From an uncultured Eubacteriales bacterium (lineage in GTDB: Bacteria; Bacillota; Clostridia; Christensenellales; Aristaeellaceae): 47,608 nucleotides of DNA. Under the pieces are notes generated by a model, which had not been told where the DNA came from, made no database searches, and saw nothing but the letters and a program-made list of their open reading frames with translations. Shown here piece by piece: positions 33,740-40,293 of this stretch (its first letter is position 1; each line of letters opens with the position of its first letter). The stretch covers positions 1-47,608 of the forward strand of contig UQNM01000006.1 of the NCBI GenBank assembly GCA_900542395.1, written 5' to 3'. A program made the translations under genes and the position numbers.

Positions 33740-34318
33740 ATGGCCAATACGACAAAACGCATGCTCTCCATGTCCCTGAAAAAGCTCCTGTCGAAGACGA
33801 CGCTGGACAGCATCACCATTCAGGATATCACGGACGATGCGGAAGTCAGCCGTAAGACCTTTTATTATCATTTTCAGGATATCTACGATCTGCTGGACTG
33901 GACGCTGCAAGAGGACATCCACCACCTGATCGCCAACGAAATTGAACTGGACAACTGGGAAGAGAGCATCGCCGCCCTGTTCGCCTATATGCAGGCCAAC
34001 CGGCTGCTCATCCTCAACGCCTTCCATTCTTTAGAGCGCGACACGCTGGAACGCGAGGTTTTCAAGCTGCTTTCGCCCCTGCTGCACCGCCTTTTTTCCG
34101 CGCAGTCCGGCTTTGACCGGCTCTGCGAGGCCGATCAGGATTTTATCGTCAGCGTATACGGGCTGGGCATCGCCGGCCTTTTGCTGCGCTGGATCGGCAC
34201 AAACATGCTCGCCCCGCCCGAACCGCTGATCCGCCAGCTCTACCGCCTCGCCGACGGCAGCTTGGAGGGCATCGTCCAGCGTTTTCTGGCCACCGCGGAT
34301 GACAAAGCCGACCGTTAA
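33740..34318 (+). CDS. TetR/AcrR family transcriptional regulator
   Basis: DNA-binding repressor of 192 residues from ATG 33740 (GGGGTGA upstream). The helix-turn-helix is at about residues 25-45 (ITIQDITDDAEVSRKTFYYH, FQDIYDLLDW), as in the DhaS-like subgroup. The rest is an all-helical ligand/dimer domain. It is separated from the downstream radical SAM gene by its own terminator, and is the obvious candidate regulator of that gene. Confidence 0.9.
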   Translation: MANTTKRMLSMSLKKLLSKTTLDSITIQDITDDAEVSRKTFYYHFQDIYDLLDWTLQEDIHHLIANEIELDNWEESIAALFAYMQANRLLILNAFHSLERDTLEREVFKLLSPLLHRLFSAQSGFDRLCEADQDFIVSVYGLGIAGLLLRWIGTNMLAPPEPLIRQLYRLADGSLEGIVQRFLATADDKADR

Positions 34319-34355
34319 GATATCTTTACGCAAATTCGACCGGATGTGTCAAATT

Positions 34356-34417
34356 TACCCAAATGCGTTTTCCCTATCCCAAATTCGGACAGGGGAGCGC
34401 GTTTGGGTATTTTCTTT
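34356..34417 (+). terminator. Terminator after tetR
   Basis: Long imperfect stem TACCCAAATGCG / CGCGTTTGGGTA, with inner CCC/GGG pairing, followed by TTTTCTTT. Confidence 0.7.
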
Positions 34418-34433
34418 AGGCTGATTTTTGTTT

Positions 34434-34448
34434 TATACTGTGGCCACA
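34434..34448 (+). promoter_or_regulatory. -10 box and palindromic operator of the radical SAM-metK operon
   Basis: TATACT (34434-34439) is followed at once by TGTGGCCACA (34439-34448), a perfect 10-base palindrome sitting on the predicted start point. No good -35 is visible at 17 bases. The palindrome is a plausible but unproven site for the neighbouring TetR protein. Confidence 0.5.
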
Positions 34449-34470
34449 ACAACAAAGGAGTGTGCTTTTT

Positions 34471-35853
34471 ATGGGTATTGCAGATTCGATGAAAAAGGCT
34501 GCTTTCTCCACCGCGTTCAGCTATATCGGCAAGAACCCGGAGGAAAATGCCCCGAAACTGATGGCCTGGGTCGATAAGCTCGCCGGCGAAGGCCCGGACA
34601 GCTTCCCGGCTCAGCGCGCGGCCATCCGCAACGTCATTAACGATAAAGACAACAACATGCATCAGCTCGTCATGGACATTATGAAGGACACCGATCCCGA
34701 CGTGCTCAAGGCGACGTTTATGAATTTCTTCCTCAACGCCAACATCATCGGCTGGCCGAAGCAGGAGGAAAACCGCAAGAAGTACAACTGCAACATCCCG
34801 TGGGCGATCCTGCTGGATCCGACCTCCGCCTGCAACCTGCACTGCACCGGCTGCTGGGCGGCGGAATACGGCAACCGCCTGAACCTGACGTTTGATGAGA
34901 TTGATTCCATCGTCACGCAGGGCAAGCAGCTCGGCGTATACATGTACATCTACACCGGCGGCGAGCCGCTCGTTCGCAAGAAGGATTTGATCGCCATCTG
35001 CAACAAGCACTCCGACTGCCAGTTCCTCTCCTTCACCAACGGCACGCTCATCGACGAGGAATTTACCGACGAAATGCTCCGCGTGAAGAACTTCATTCCG
35101 GCCATCAGCCTCGAGGGCTTCGAGGCTGCGACCGACGGCCGACGCGGCAACGGCGTGTTTGAAAAGGCGACCCACGCCATGAAGCTGCTTCATGCCAAGC
35201 ATCTGCCGTTCGGCATTTCGGCCTGCTACACCAGCGCGAACATTGACTCCATCGCCTCCGATGCCTATATCGACTACATCTGCGGCCTCGGCGCGCGCTT
35301 CATCTGGTATTTCCACTATATGCCGGTCGGCAACGACGCCGCGCCGCAGCTCCTGCCGAACCCGGAGCAGCGCGAGTACATGTATCACCGCATCCGCGAA
35401 ATCCGCGCGACCAAGCCGATCTTCGCCATGGACTTCCAGAACGACGGCGAGTATGTAGGCGGATGTATCGCCGGCGGCCGCCGCTACCTGCACATCAATG
35501 CCAACGGCGACGTCGATCCGTGCGTGTTCATCCACTACTCCAACGCGAACATCCGCAGCTGCACGCTGCTCGAGGCGCTGCAAAGCCCGATCTTCATGGC
35601 CTATCACGACGGCCAGCCGTTCAACGACAACCATCTGCGCCCCTGCCCGATGCTGGAGAACCCGCAGATGCTGCGCGAAATCGTCGAGAAGACCGGCGCC
35701 CATTCCACCGATCCGCAGTCCCCGGAGACCGCCGATCACCTGTGCGCCAAGTGCGACGAATACGCCAAGAACTGGCAGCCGACGGCTGAGCGCCTCTGGG
35801 CCTGCAGCCACGATTGCTCGACCTGCGGCGCAGGCTGCGGAAAGAAGGACTGA
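34471..35853 (+). CDS. Radical SAM protein with SPASM-like cysteine-rich tail
   Basis: Radical S-adenosylmethionine enzyme, 460 residues from ATG 34471 (AAAGGAG upstream). An N-terminal helical region (1-105) precedes the SAM-cluster motif CNLHCTGC (Cys121, Cys125, Cys128), then YIYTGGEPLVRKKDL, the GGE SAM-binding motif. The C-terminal third is Cys-rich: GGCIAGGRRYLHINANGDVD with PCVFIHYSN, RPCPMLENP, CAKC, and CSHDCSTCGAGC at the very end. It probably binds one or more extra iron-sulfur clusters, as SPASM proteins do. No peptide precursor gene is adjacent, so the substrate is unknown. It is followed by metK after 2 bases. Confidence 0.9.
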   Translation: MGIADSMKKAAFSTAFSYIGKNPEENAPKLMAWVDKLAGEGPDSFPAQRAAIRNVINDKDNNMHQLVMDIMKDTDPDVLKATFMNFFLNANIIGWPKQEENRKKYNCNIPWAILLDPTSACNLHCTGCWAAEYGNRLNLTFDEIDSIVTQGKQLGVYMYIYTGGEPLVRKKDLIAICNKHSDCQFLSFTNGTLIDEEFTDEMLRVKNFIPAISLEGFEAATDGRRGNGVFEKATHAMKLLHAKHLPFGISACYTSANIDSIASDAYIDYICGLGARFIWYFHYMPVGNDAAPQLLPNPEQREYMYHRIREIRATKPIFAMDFQNDGEYVGGCIAGGRRYLHINANGDVDPCVFIHYSNANIRSCTLLEALQSPIFMAYHDGQPFNDNHLRPCPMLENPQMLREIVEKTGAHSTDPQSPETADHLCAKCDEYAKNWQPTAERLWACSHDCSTCGAGCGKKD

Positions 35854-35855
35854 CG

Positions 35856-37001
35856 ATGCATACGCTGTTTACCTCCGAGAGCGTCACCAAGGGGCATCCC
35901 GATAAGGTCTGCGACCAGATCGCCGACGCGATTCTCGACGCGCTGCTTGCGCAGGATCCGATGAGCCACGTCGCCTGCGAGGTCACCGCCATCACCGACG
36001 CGGTGCACATCTTCGGCGAAATCACCACCACCGCAAAGGTGAATTACGAGCAGATTGCCCGCGATACCATCCGCAAAATCGGCTACACCGAGCCGGGTCA
36101 CGGCTTTGACGCGGACACCTGCGCAATCACCGTCGATCTGCACGAGCAGAGCCCGGATATCAACATGGGCGTCTCCCGCGAGATCGAAGAGGACGCGGGC
36201 GCGGGCGATCAGGGCATGATGTTCGGCTACGCCTGCCGCGAGACCGAAAACCTCATGCCCCTGCCGATCGAGCTGGCGCACGCGCTGACCCGGCGTCTGG
36301 CCTATGTGCGCGAGATGCACATCCTGCCCGACATCCTGCCGGACGGCAAGGCGCAGGTCTCCGTGGAATACGACGAAGCGGGCAAGCCGGTTCGCATCGA
36401 CACCGTCGTTGTTTCCACCCAGCACACCGACGCGATCAGCGAGAACGAGCTGCACACCGCGATCATCGACGAGGTGATTGCCCGCGCGCTGCCCGCCGAT
36501 ATGCTCGACAAGAACACGCGCATTTTCGTCAACCCGACCGGCCGCTTCCTGATCGGCGGCCCCGCGGGCGACAGCGGCCTGACCGGGCGCAAGCTGATCG
36601 TCGATACCTACGGCGGCTATGCGCATCACGGCGGCGGCGCTTTCTCCGGCAAGGATTCCAGCAAGGTGGATCGCAGCGCGGCCTACATGGCGCGCTACCT
36701 CGCCAAGAACGTCGTGGCCGCCGGTTTGGCCGACCGCTGCGAGGTTCAGCTCTCCTACGCCATCGGCGTGGCGCAGCCGGTTTCCGTGCTGGTCGATACC
36801 TTCGGCACGGAGAAGGTTGACCGCGAAAAGATTCAGGCGCTCGTCTCCACCGTGGATATGCGCCCGGCCGCGATCATCAAGCGCTTTGACCTGCGCAGCC
36901 CGAGGTTCAGCAAGGTTTCCTGCTACGGCCACTTCGGCGAGAACGCCAAGGATATGCCGTGGGAGAAGACTGATCTGGCCGAAGGCTGGAAGATGGCGTA
37001 A
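35856..37001 (+). CDS. metK: S-adenosylmethionine synthetase
   Basis: Makes S-adenosylmethionine from methionine and ATP in the cytoplasm. The 381-residue protein starts MHTLFTSESVTKGHPDKVCD, the family N-terminus. It contains GAGDQGMMFGYA (signature 1) and GGGAFSGKDSSKVDRSAAYM (signature 2), and ends with the usual C-terminal domain. It is two bases after the radical SAM gene with a purine-rich ribosome site, so the two are one operon. This ties SAM supply to an enzyme that consumes it and, through the upstream promoter, possibly to TetR control. No S-box riboswitch is seen. Confidence 0.97.
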   Translation: MHTLFTSESVTKGHPDKVCDQIADAILDALLAQDPMSHVACEVTAITDAVHIFGEITTTAKVNYEQIARDTIRKIGYTEPGHGFDADTCAITVDLHEQSPDINMGVSREIEEDAGAGDQGMMFGYACRETENLMPLPIELAHALTRRLAYVREMHILPDILPDGKAQVSVEYDEAGKPVRIDTVVVSTQHTDAISENELHTAIIDEVIARALPADMLDKNTRIFVNPTGRFLIGGPAGDSGLTGRKLIVDTYGGYAHHGGGAFSGKDSSKVDRSAAYMARYLAKNVVAAGLADRCEVQLSYAIGVAQPVSVLVDTFGTEKVDREKIQALVSTVDMRPAAIIKRFDLRSPRFSKVSCYGHFGENAKDMPWEKTDLAEGWKMA

Positions 37002-37029
37002 TCCCCTTTCGCAAAGACCATATGCAAAC

Positions 37030-37066
37030 AAAACGAGCCTCGGCATGGCGCCGGGGCTCGTTTTAT
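37030..37066 (+). terminator. Intrinsic terminator after metK
   Basis: Stem AAAACGAGCC / GGCTCGTTTT with a GC-rich loop, followed by ATT. Confidence 0.85.
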
Positions 37067-37084
37067 TGATGTCCATTGTGCTGA

Positions 37085-37113
37085 TTGTCAAAGTAAAAGG
37101 CGTATGCTACAAT
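37085..37113 (+). promoter_or_regulatory. Sigma-A promoter of the interrupted toxin gene
   Basis: TTGTCA (37085-37090), a 17-base spacer and TACAAT (37108-37113) with an extended -10 TGC. It leads into a structured leader: CCTCCC (37148-37153) and CTTCTG pair with CAGAAG and GGGAGG (37072 + 100, i.e. 37172-37177), hiding the ribosome site in a stem. Confidence 0.75.
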
Positions 37114-37209
37114 CATTTCGTGGGCAGACGAGCGCTGCCGGTGGTTGCCTCCCGCTTCTGTTACAGAAGAAGGGAGGGATACGCTATGACACCGTATGAA
37201 ATCATTATG

Positions 37210-37869
37210 TTACCACATTATAACATCTGCATCTAACTCATTTAGATCAAGATACTTTTGTGCAATATGATATGTATCCAATCCCCATTCTGGAATTTCT
37301 TTTTCCAATTGATCACTAAGTCCGGGAAAACCATCTGTTCCTATTCCTACACCCGGATATAATTCCTCGTCATTTTCTTCTAAGAGTTGAACGGAGATTA
37401 CCCTCCAATCAGATTGGCTGTATATTTCAAAATATATCCTAAATAATCCAGTTTTATTAAGTCCTTGAGATAAATACAATTTTCCATCTTCACTTTCAAA
37501 CAGAGCATAAGATGATATATCTGATGAGCAGTATATTATAAATTCGTCACCTTTATTCTCGCATTTTATTATATAAGGTTCCAAGAGTATTACTGAATTA
37601 TTAGAATATAGATCATCATACCAATCATTTTGGAATGCATATTCAGAAATAAACCATGATCTTAACGCTATCGCTGCTTTAGTCTGAAAAGCACCGTCCA
37701 TTATTTTATTTATCTCATACGATGGACATTTTCTTCGAGAGCTATATTCATAATCATTATTTTCAGCGTACATTTCTTCTGACAACCCCAATGTATTCAC
37801 GCAACAAGATATGAAAAAACTTATGCACAATATAGCTATACGCTTCATTGCAGAAAATCTGTTATTCAT
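37210..37869 (-). CDS. Exported protein of unknown function, horizontally acquired
   Basis: A 219-residue protein in AT-rich DNA whose codon use differs sharply from all neighbours. An N-terminal hydrophobic stretch MKRIAILCISFFISCCVNTL is a signal peptide with a possible lipobox (FISC). If so, the better start is the internal ATG at 37848. The mature part is acidic and Tyr/Ser-rich (ENNDYEYSSRRKCPSYE, DWYDDLYSNNS) with no motif I recognise. No strong ribosome site is visible for either start. Its stop codon coincides with the left edge of the insertion. It may be cargo rather than a gene useful to this host. Confidence 0.65.
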   Translation of the reverse strand: MNNRFSAMKRIAILCISFFISCCVNTLGLSEEMYAENNDYEYSSRRKCPSYEINKIMDGAFQTKAAIALRSWFISEYAFQNDWYDDLYSNNSVILLEPYIIKCENKGDEFIIYCSSDISSYALFESEDGKLYLSQGLNKTGLFRIYFEIYSQSDWRVISVQLLEENDEELYPGVGIGTDGFPGLSDQLEKEIPEWGLDTYHIAQKYLDLNELDADVIMW

Positions 37870-37883
37870 AAAATTTTCTCGCT

Positions 37884-37963
37884 TTACTTATACATTTCAA
37901 GTAGTTTCTCATTCATTTCTTCATCAGAGTTTACCAAGATAAAATACAGTCTATTATCTGAGT
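37884..37963 (-). pseudogene. 3' fragment of a gene carried in on the insertion
   Basis: An AT-rich minus-strand frame that reads NSDNRLYFILVNSDEEMNEK, then LLEMYK and a TAA stop at 37884-37886. It is cut at the right edge of the insertion. It lies just upstream of the 219-residue gene, in the same direction, so both probably came from one operon. The parent gene is unknown. Confidence 0.5.
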
Positions 37964-38020
37964 TTGGTTGTTCTTACGTTCCTGAGCCTGCTCATCGCAG
38001 TAGACGCAAAGAACCGTAAA

Positions 38021-38120
38021 TAAAAAGCGTGCCGCCGGTCAGCTGGAACCTGATCGGCGGTCTTGTGCTTTAAGGTTTTAACTTCAAGCGGGAGAACCGA
38101 TTGCAAACGGCTCCTCGTCT
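38021..38120 (-). ncRNA. Putative antisense (antitoxin) RNA opposite the toxin 3' end
   Basis: A strong minus-strand promoter (38127-38155) fires toward the toxin gene. The predicted RNA, about 100 bases, starts near 38120 and has a stem GAGGAGCCG / CGGTTCTCC. It ends at a hairpin (CCGCCGATCAG / CTGACCGGCGG) followed by CACGCTTTTTATT, overlapping the toxin stop codon. The same hairpin also ends the plus-strand toxin message, a shared bidirectional terminator as in par/Fst and TxpA/RatA systems. Its CTCCC stretch could pair with the toxin ribosome site. It has no coding frame. Confidence 0.6.
38032..38071. terminator. Shared bidirectional terminator of toxin and antisense RNA
   Basis: Stem CCGCCGGTCAG (38032-38042) with CTGATCGGCGG (38050-38060). 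T-rich bases follow on the plus strand, and GCTTTTTATT follows on the minus strand. Confidence 0.65.
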
Positions 38121-38126
38121 ATCCAC

Positions 38127-38155
38127 ATTATACCCCAAAGGCAGTCCCGCGTCAA
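38127..38155 (-). promoter_or_regulatory. Sigma-A promoter of the antisense RNA
   Basis: Minus-strand TTGACG (38155-38150), a 17-base spacer and TATAAT (38132-38127). It is closer to consensus than the toxin promoter, as expected for an abundant antitoxin RNA. No coding sequence lies downstream in this direction until the insertion. Confidence 0.75.
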
Positions 38156-38172
38156 GTCGCAGGGCTGCTTTC

Positions 38173-38922
38173 TTATTTCCCTTCGCGCCACATTTCAATC
38201 ATCTTTGCGGCAGATCGGGTCATCTCCTCGGAAAATTCGCAGTTCCACTTGCGCTTGCAGCGCGCCGTGATCCACTTCTCCAATTCCGCCCCGTGCTTAT
38301 CCTGCCGCGCCTCAAGCATGCGCCGCATTTCCGCCGCGCCGCGCGGCTGATACTCGTTTTCAAAGACGATATCGCGCACATCAAAGCGCGCGGGCTTCTG
38401 GCGCTCCCGCTGGAATTCCGTCGGAACGCCGTAAACCGCCATGCACACCGGCATGACGTAGGCCGGAAGGCCGAGAATCTCGCGCTGCTGCTCGCAGCGC
38501 TCGATGATATCCCCGATGTAGCAGGAGCCGTAGCCCAGCGCATCCGCCGCGACGACGCTGGCGTGCGCCGCGATCACCGCATCGACCATTGCGAGCATCA
38601 TGTCGCCCTCGCCCGGCCGGCGAAGCGTCTCGCCCAGCTCAAGCGACGCGAACAGATCATACCAGCGCTTGTAATCCGCGCAAAACACGAGCACCAGCGG
38701 CGCGGCCGCGATAAACGGCTGATTGTCGCAGGTTTCGGAAAGGCGCTTCTTCTTCGCCTCGTCCGTCACACGGATGGCGCTCCAAAGCGTCATGTTTCCG
38801 GCGGTCGGCGCTTCAACGGCAGCGCGCAGAATCGCCTGCACGTCCGCCTCGGGGATGGGCTGCTTCTCGTAAGCGCGAACGCTCTTGCGATTGTAGAGAA
38901 GCTGCATCGTTTCGTTATTCAT
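38173..38922 (-). CDS. Nitroreductase family protein
   Basis: FMN-dependent oxidoreductase of the nitroreductase superfamily, 249 residues from ATG 38922 (GGAGGAGG 6 bases ahead; an ATG two codons earlier is too close to it). The N-terminal LLYNRKSVRAYEKQPIPE is the FMN-phosphate-binding arginine motif. APTAGNMTLWSAIRV and ALGYGSCYIGDIIE are the other usual blocks, and PVCMAVYGVPTEF closes the core. The C-terminal 70 residues (a charged helical extension) are typical of the NfsA/FRP-like subgroup. The substrate is not predictable. It overlaps rsmI by 8 bases. Confidence 0.9.
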   Translation of the reverse strand: MNNETMQLLYNRKSVRAYEKQPIPEADVQAILRAAVEAPTAGNMTLWSAIRVTDEAKKKRLSETCDNQPFIAAAPLVLVFCADYKRWYDLFASLELGETLRRPGEGDMMLAMVDAVIAAHASVVAADALGYGSCYIGDIIERCEQQREILGLPAYVMPVCMAVYGVPTEFQRERQKPARFDVRDIVFENEYQPRGAAEMRRMLEARQDKHGAELEKWITARCKRKWNCEFSEEMTRSAAKMIEMWREGK

Positions 38923-39796
38923 CGTCATCCTCCTCCAAAAGCTCTTCGAGAAATTTCTGTACGGCTGTGCGCGCGCGGTATACGTCGTTGCGCTTTTCCC
39001 CCTGTTCCATCAGCGCGTCTCCGGCCTCGCGCATATCCCTGCCCGCCATCAGCTGTTCAAAGATGCGCGCTTCAAGGCTCGCGTCGGAAGCGGTTTTCTT
39101 TTCCGCTACGCGCACGTCGTGCAGATCGAGCACGAGGCAATATTCGCCCTTCTCCGCCTTTTCGTTGGCGCGCAGCATGGCCAGCACCTCCTCCGCCGTG
39201 CCGCGGATCGTCTTTTCGTGCAGCTTGGTGAGGTCGCAGCTCGCGCTGACGCGGCACCCCGGCAATGTCTCGCAAATCACGCTGACCAGATCAATCACGC
39301 GGTGCGGCGACTCGTGCGCGACGGCAATCGGCACGCCGGTGCGCGCAATCGCCAGCAGCTTTTCGGAAAGCTCCCGCTTCTGGCGCGGCAAAAAGCCGTA
39401 AAACGCGAATTCGCGCGTGTCAAACCCGCTGACGGAAAGCGCGCTCGCCATCGCCGTCGGCCCCGGCACCGCCAGCACCTCGATTCCCGCCGCGGCGGCC
39501 TCCTTTGCCAGAAAGCTGCCGGGGTCGCTGATGCAGGGTGTGCCCGCGTCGGTGACCAGCGCCACATCCAGATCCTCCTCCAGCATGCGCGCGACGATCG
39601 GCGCAGCGCGGTTTTCCTCGTTGTGCTGGTGGTTGGAGACGCATGGCGTGTCGATTTCAAAATGGTTGAGCAGCGCGCGGGTCACGCGCGTATCCTCGGC
39701 GGCGATCAAATCGCAGTCCCGCAGCGTTTGCAGCGCGCGCGCGCTGATATCGGAGAGATTGCCAATCGGCGTGGCGACAATAAAAAGACGCGGCAT
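38915..39796 (-). CDS. rsmI: 16S rRNA (cytidine(1402)-2'-O)-methyltransferase RsmI
   Basis: SAM-dependent methyltransferase for the 2'-O position of C1402 in 16S rRNA, in the decoding centre. The 293-residue protein has the tetrapyrrole-methylase fold: MPRLFIVATPIGNLSDISAR, then AEDTRVTRALLNHF, VALVTDAGTPCISDPG and VPGPTAMASALSVSG. The C-terminal extension ends in an acidic EELLEEDDDE stretch. It lies 3 bases after comEB and overlaps the nitroreductase gene. Confidence 0.95.
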   Translation of the reverse strand: MPRLFIVATPIGNLSDISARALQTLRDCDLIAAEDTRVTRALLNHFEIDTPCVSNHQHNEENRAAPIVARMLEEDLDVALVTDAGTPCISDPGSFLAKEAAAAGIEVLAVPGPTAMASALSVSGFDTREFAFYGFLPRQKRELSEKLLAIARTGVPIAVAHESPHRVIDLVSVICETLPGCRVSASCDLTKLHEKTIRGTAEEVLAMLRANEKAEKGEYCLVLDLHDVRVAEKKTASDASLEARIFEQLMAGRDMREAGDALMEQGEKRNDVYRARTAVQKFLEELLEEDDDE

Positions 39797-39799
39797 GCT

Positions 39800-40261
39800 T
39801 CATTCCTCCGATTCGCTGTATCGCTCGACCAGAACCCCGGCCTCTTTGAAAATATTCAGGGCAAAATCATCCGGATAACCGCTGTGATACACCACGCGCA
39901 CAATGCCCGCGTTGACGATCATCTTTGCGCAGAGGATGCACGGCTGATGGGTGCAGTAGAGCGTCGAGCCGTCGATGTTCACGCCCAGCTTGGCCGCCTG
40001 AATGATGGCGTTCTGCTCCGCGTGCACCGCGTAGCACATCTCATGCCGCGTGCCGGAAGGAATCCCGAGCTTTTTGCGCAGGCACTCGCCGCGCTCCACG
40101 CAGGTGCTGACCCCCGCGGGCGCGCCGTTGTAGCCGGTGGTCATCACGCGCTTATCCTTGACGATCACCGCGCCGACCTTGCGCTCCTCCTGATAGCAGC
40201 TCGCCCACGTCGAAACGAGCTGCGCCATTTCCATAAAACGATGATCCCACTTCGTAAACAT
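39800..40261 (-). CDS. comEB: dCMP deaminase (ComEB-like)
   Basis: Zinc-dependent deoxycytidylate deaminase, 153 residues, converting dCMP to dUMP for thymidylate synthesis. The catalytic site is HAEQNAIIQAA (zinc His and general-base Glu, about residues 80-84) with CTHQPCILCAK (zinc cysteines). The N-terminal GAVIVKDKRVMTTGYNGAPA is the nucleotide-binding strand. In Bacillus this protein is called ComEB, although it is not needed for competence. A clear AAGGAG ribosome site precedes the ATG. It is first of comEB-rsmI-nitroreductase. Confidence 0.95.
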   Translation of the reverse strand: MFTKWDHRFMEMAQLVSTWASCYQEERKVGAVIVKDKRVMTTGYNGAPAGVSTCVERGECLRKKLGIPSGTRHEMCYAVHAEQNAIIQAAKLGVNIDGSTLYCTHQPCILCAKMIVNAGIVRVVYHSGYPDDFALNIFKEAGVLVERYSESEE

Positions 40262-40293
40262 ACGGTCTCCTTTTTCTGCATACCCTCCACGGG

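Larger units (their letters stand above)
37210..37963. mobile_element. AT-rich insertion inside the toxin gene
   Basis: About 754 bases of markedly AT-rich DNA in a GC-rich chromosome. The edges are set by restoring the toxin frame: the join ATG|TTG needs bases 37209 and 37964 to be adjacent (a shared TT makes the point ambiguous by two bases). It carries one complete minus-strand gene and the 3' end of another, with no transposase, and I see no terminal inverted repeats. It looks like a fragment of foreign DNA rather than a full transposon. Confidence 0.65.
37186..38023 (+). pseudogene. Holin-like type I toxin gene, split by an insertion
   Basis: The left piece starts at ATG 37186 behind GGGAGGG and encodes MTPYEIIM (37186-37209), the usual start of Firmicute holin-like toxin peptides (Hol-Tox). 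The right piece (37964-38023) continues in frame as LVVLTFLSLLIAVDAKNRK and a TAA stop. Joined, they give a 27-residue membrane peptide with a polar tail, as in that family. Between them lies a 754-base AT-rich insert. As it stands the left frame ends after 16 codons at TAA. Promoter, leader hairpin and antisense gene remain, so this was a working toxin-antitoxin locus before the insertion. Confidence 0.7.

Noticed and set aside
34321..35811. A 498-codon minus-strand frame opposite the radical SAM gene
   Set aside because: It is a shadow of the plus-strand gene, which has a clear CxxxCxxC motif, ribosome site and operon context.
37186..37236. The 16-codon frame after the toxin start as a complete gene
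   Set aside because: The codons after the eighth belong to the inserted DNA, and the natural continuation is found at 37964-38023.
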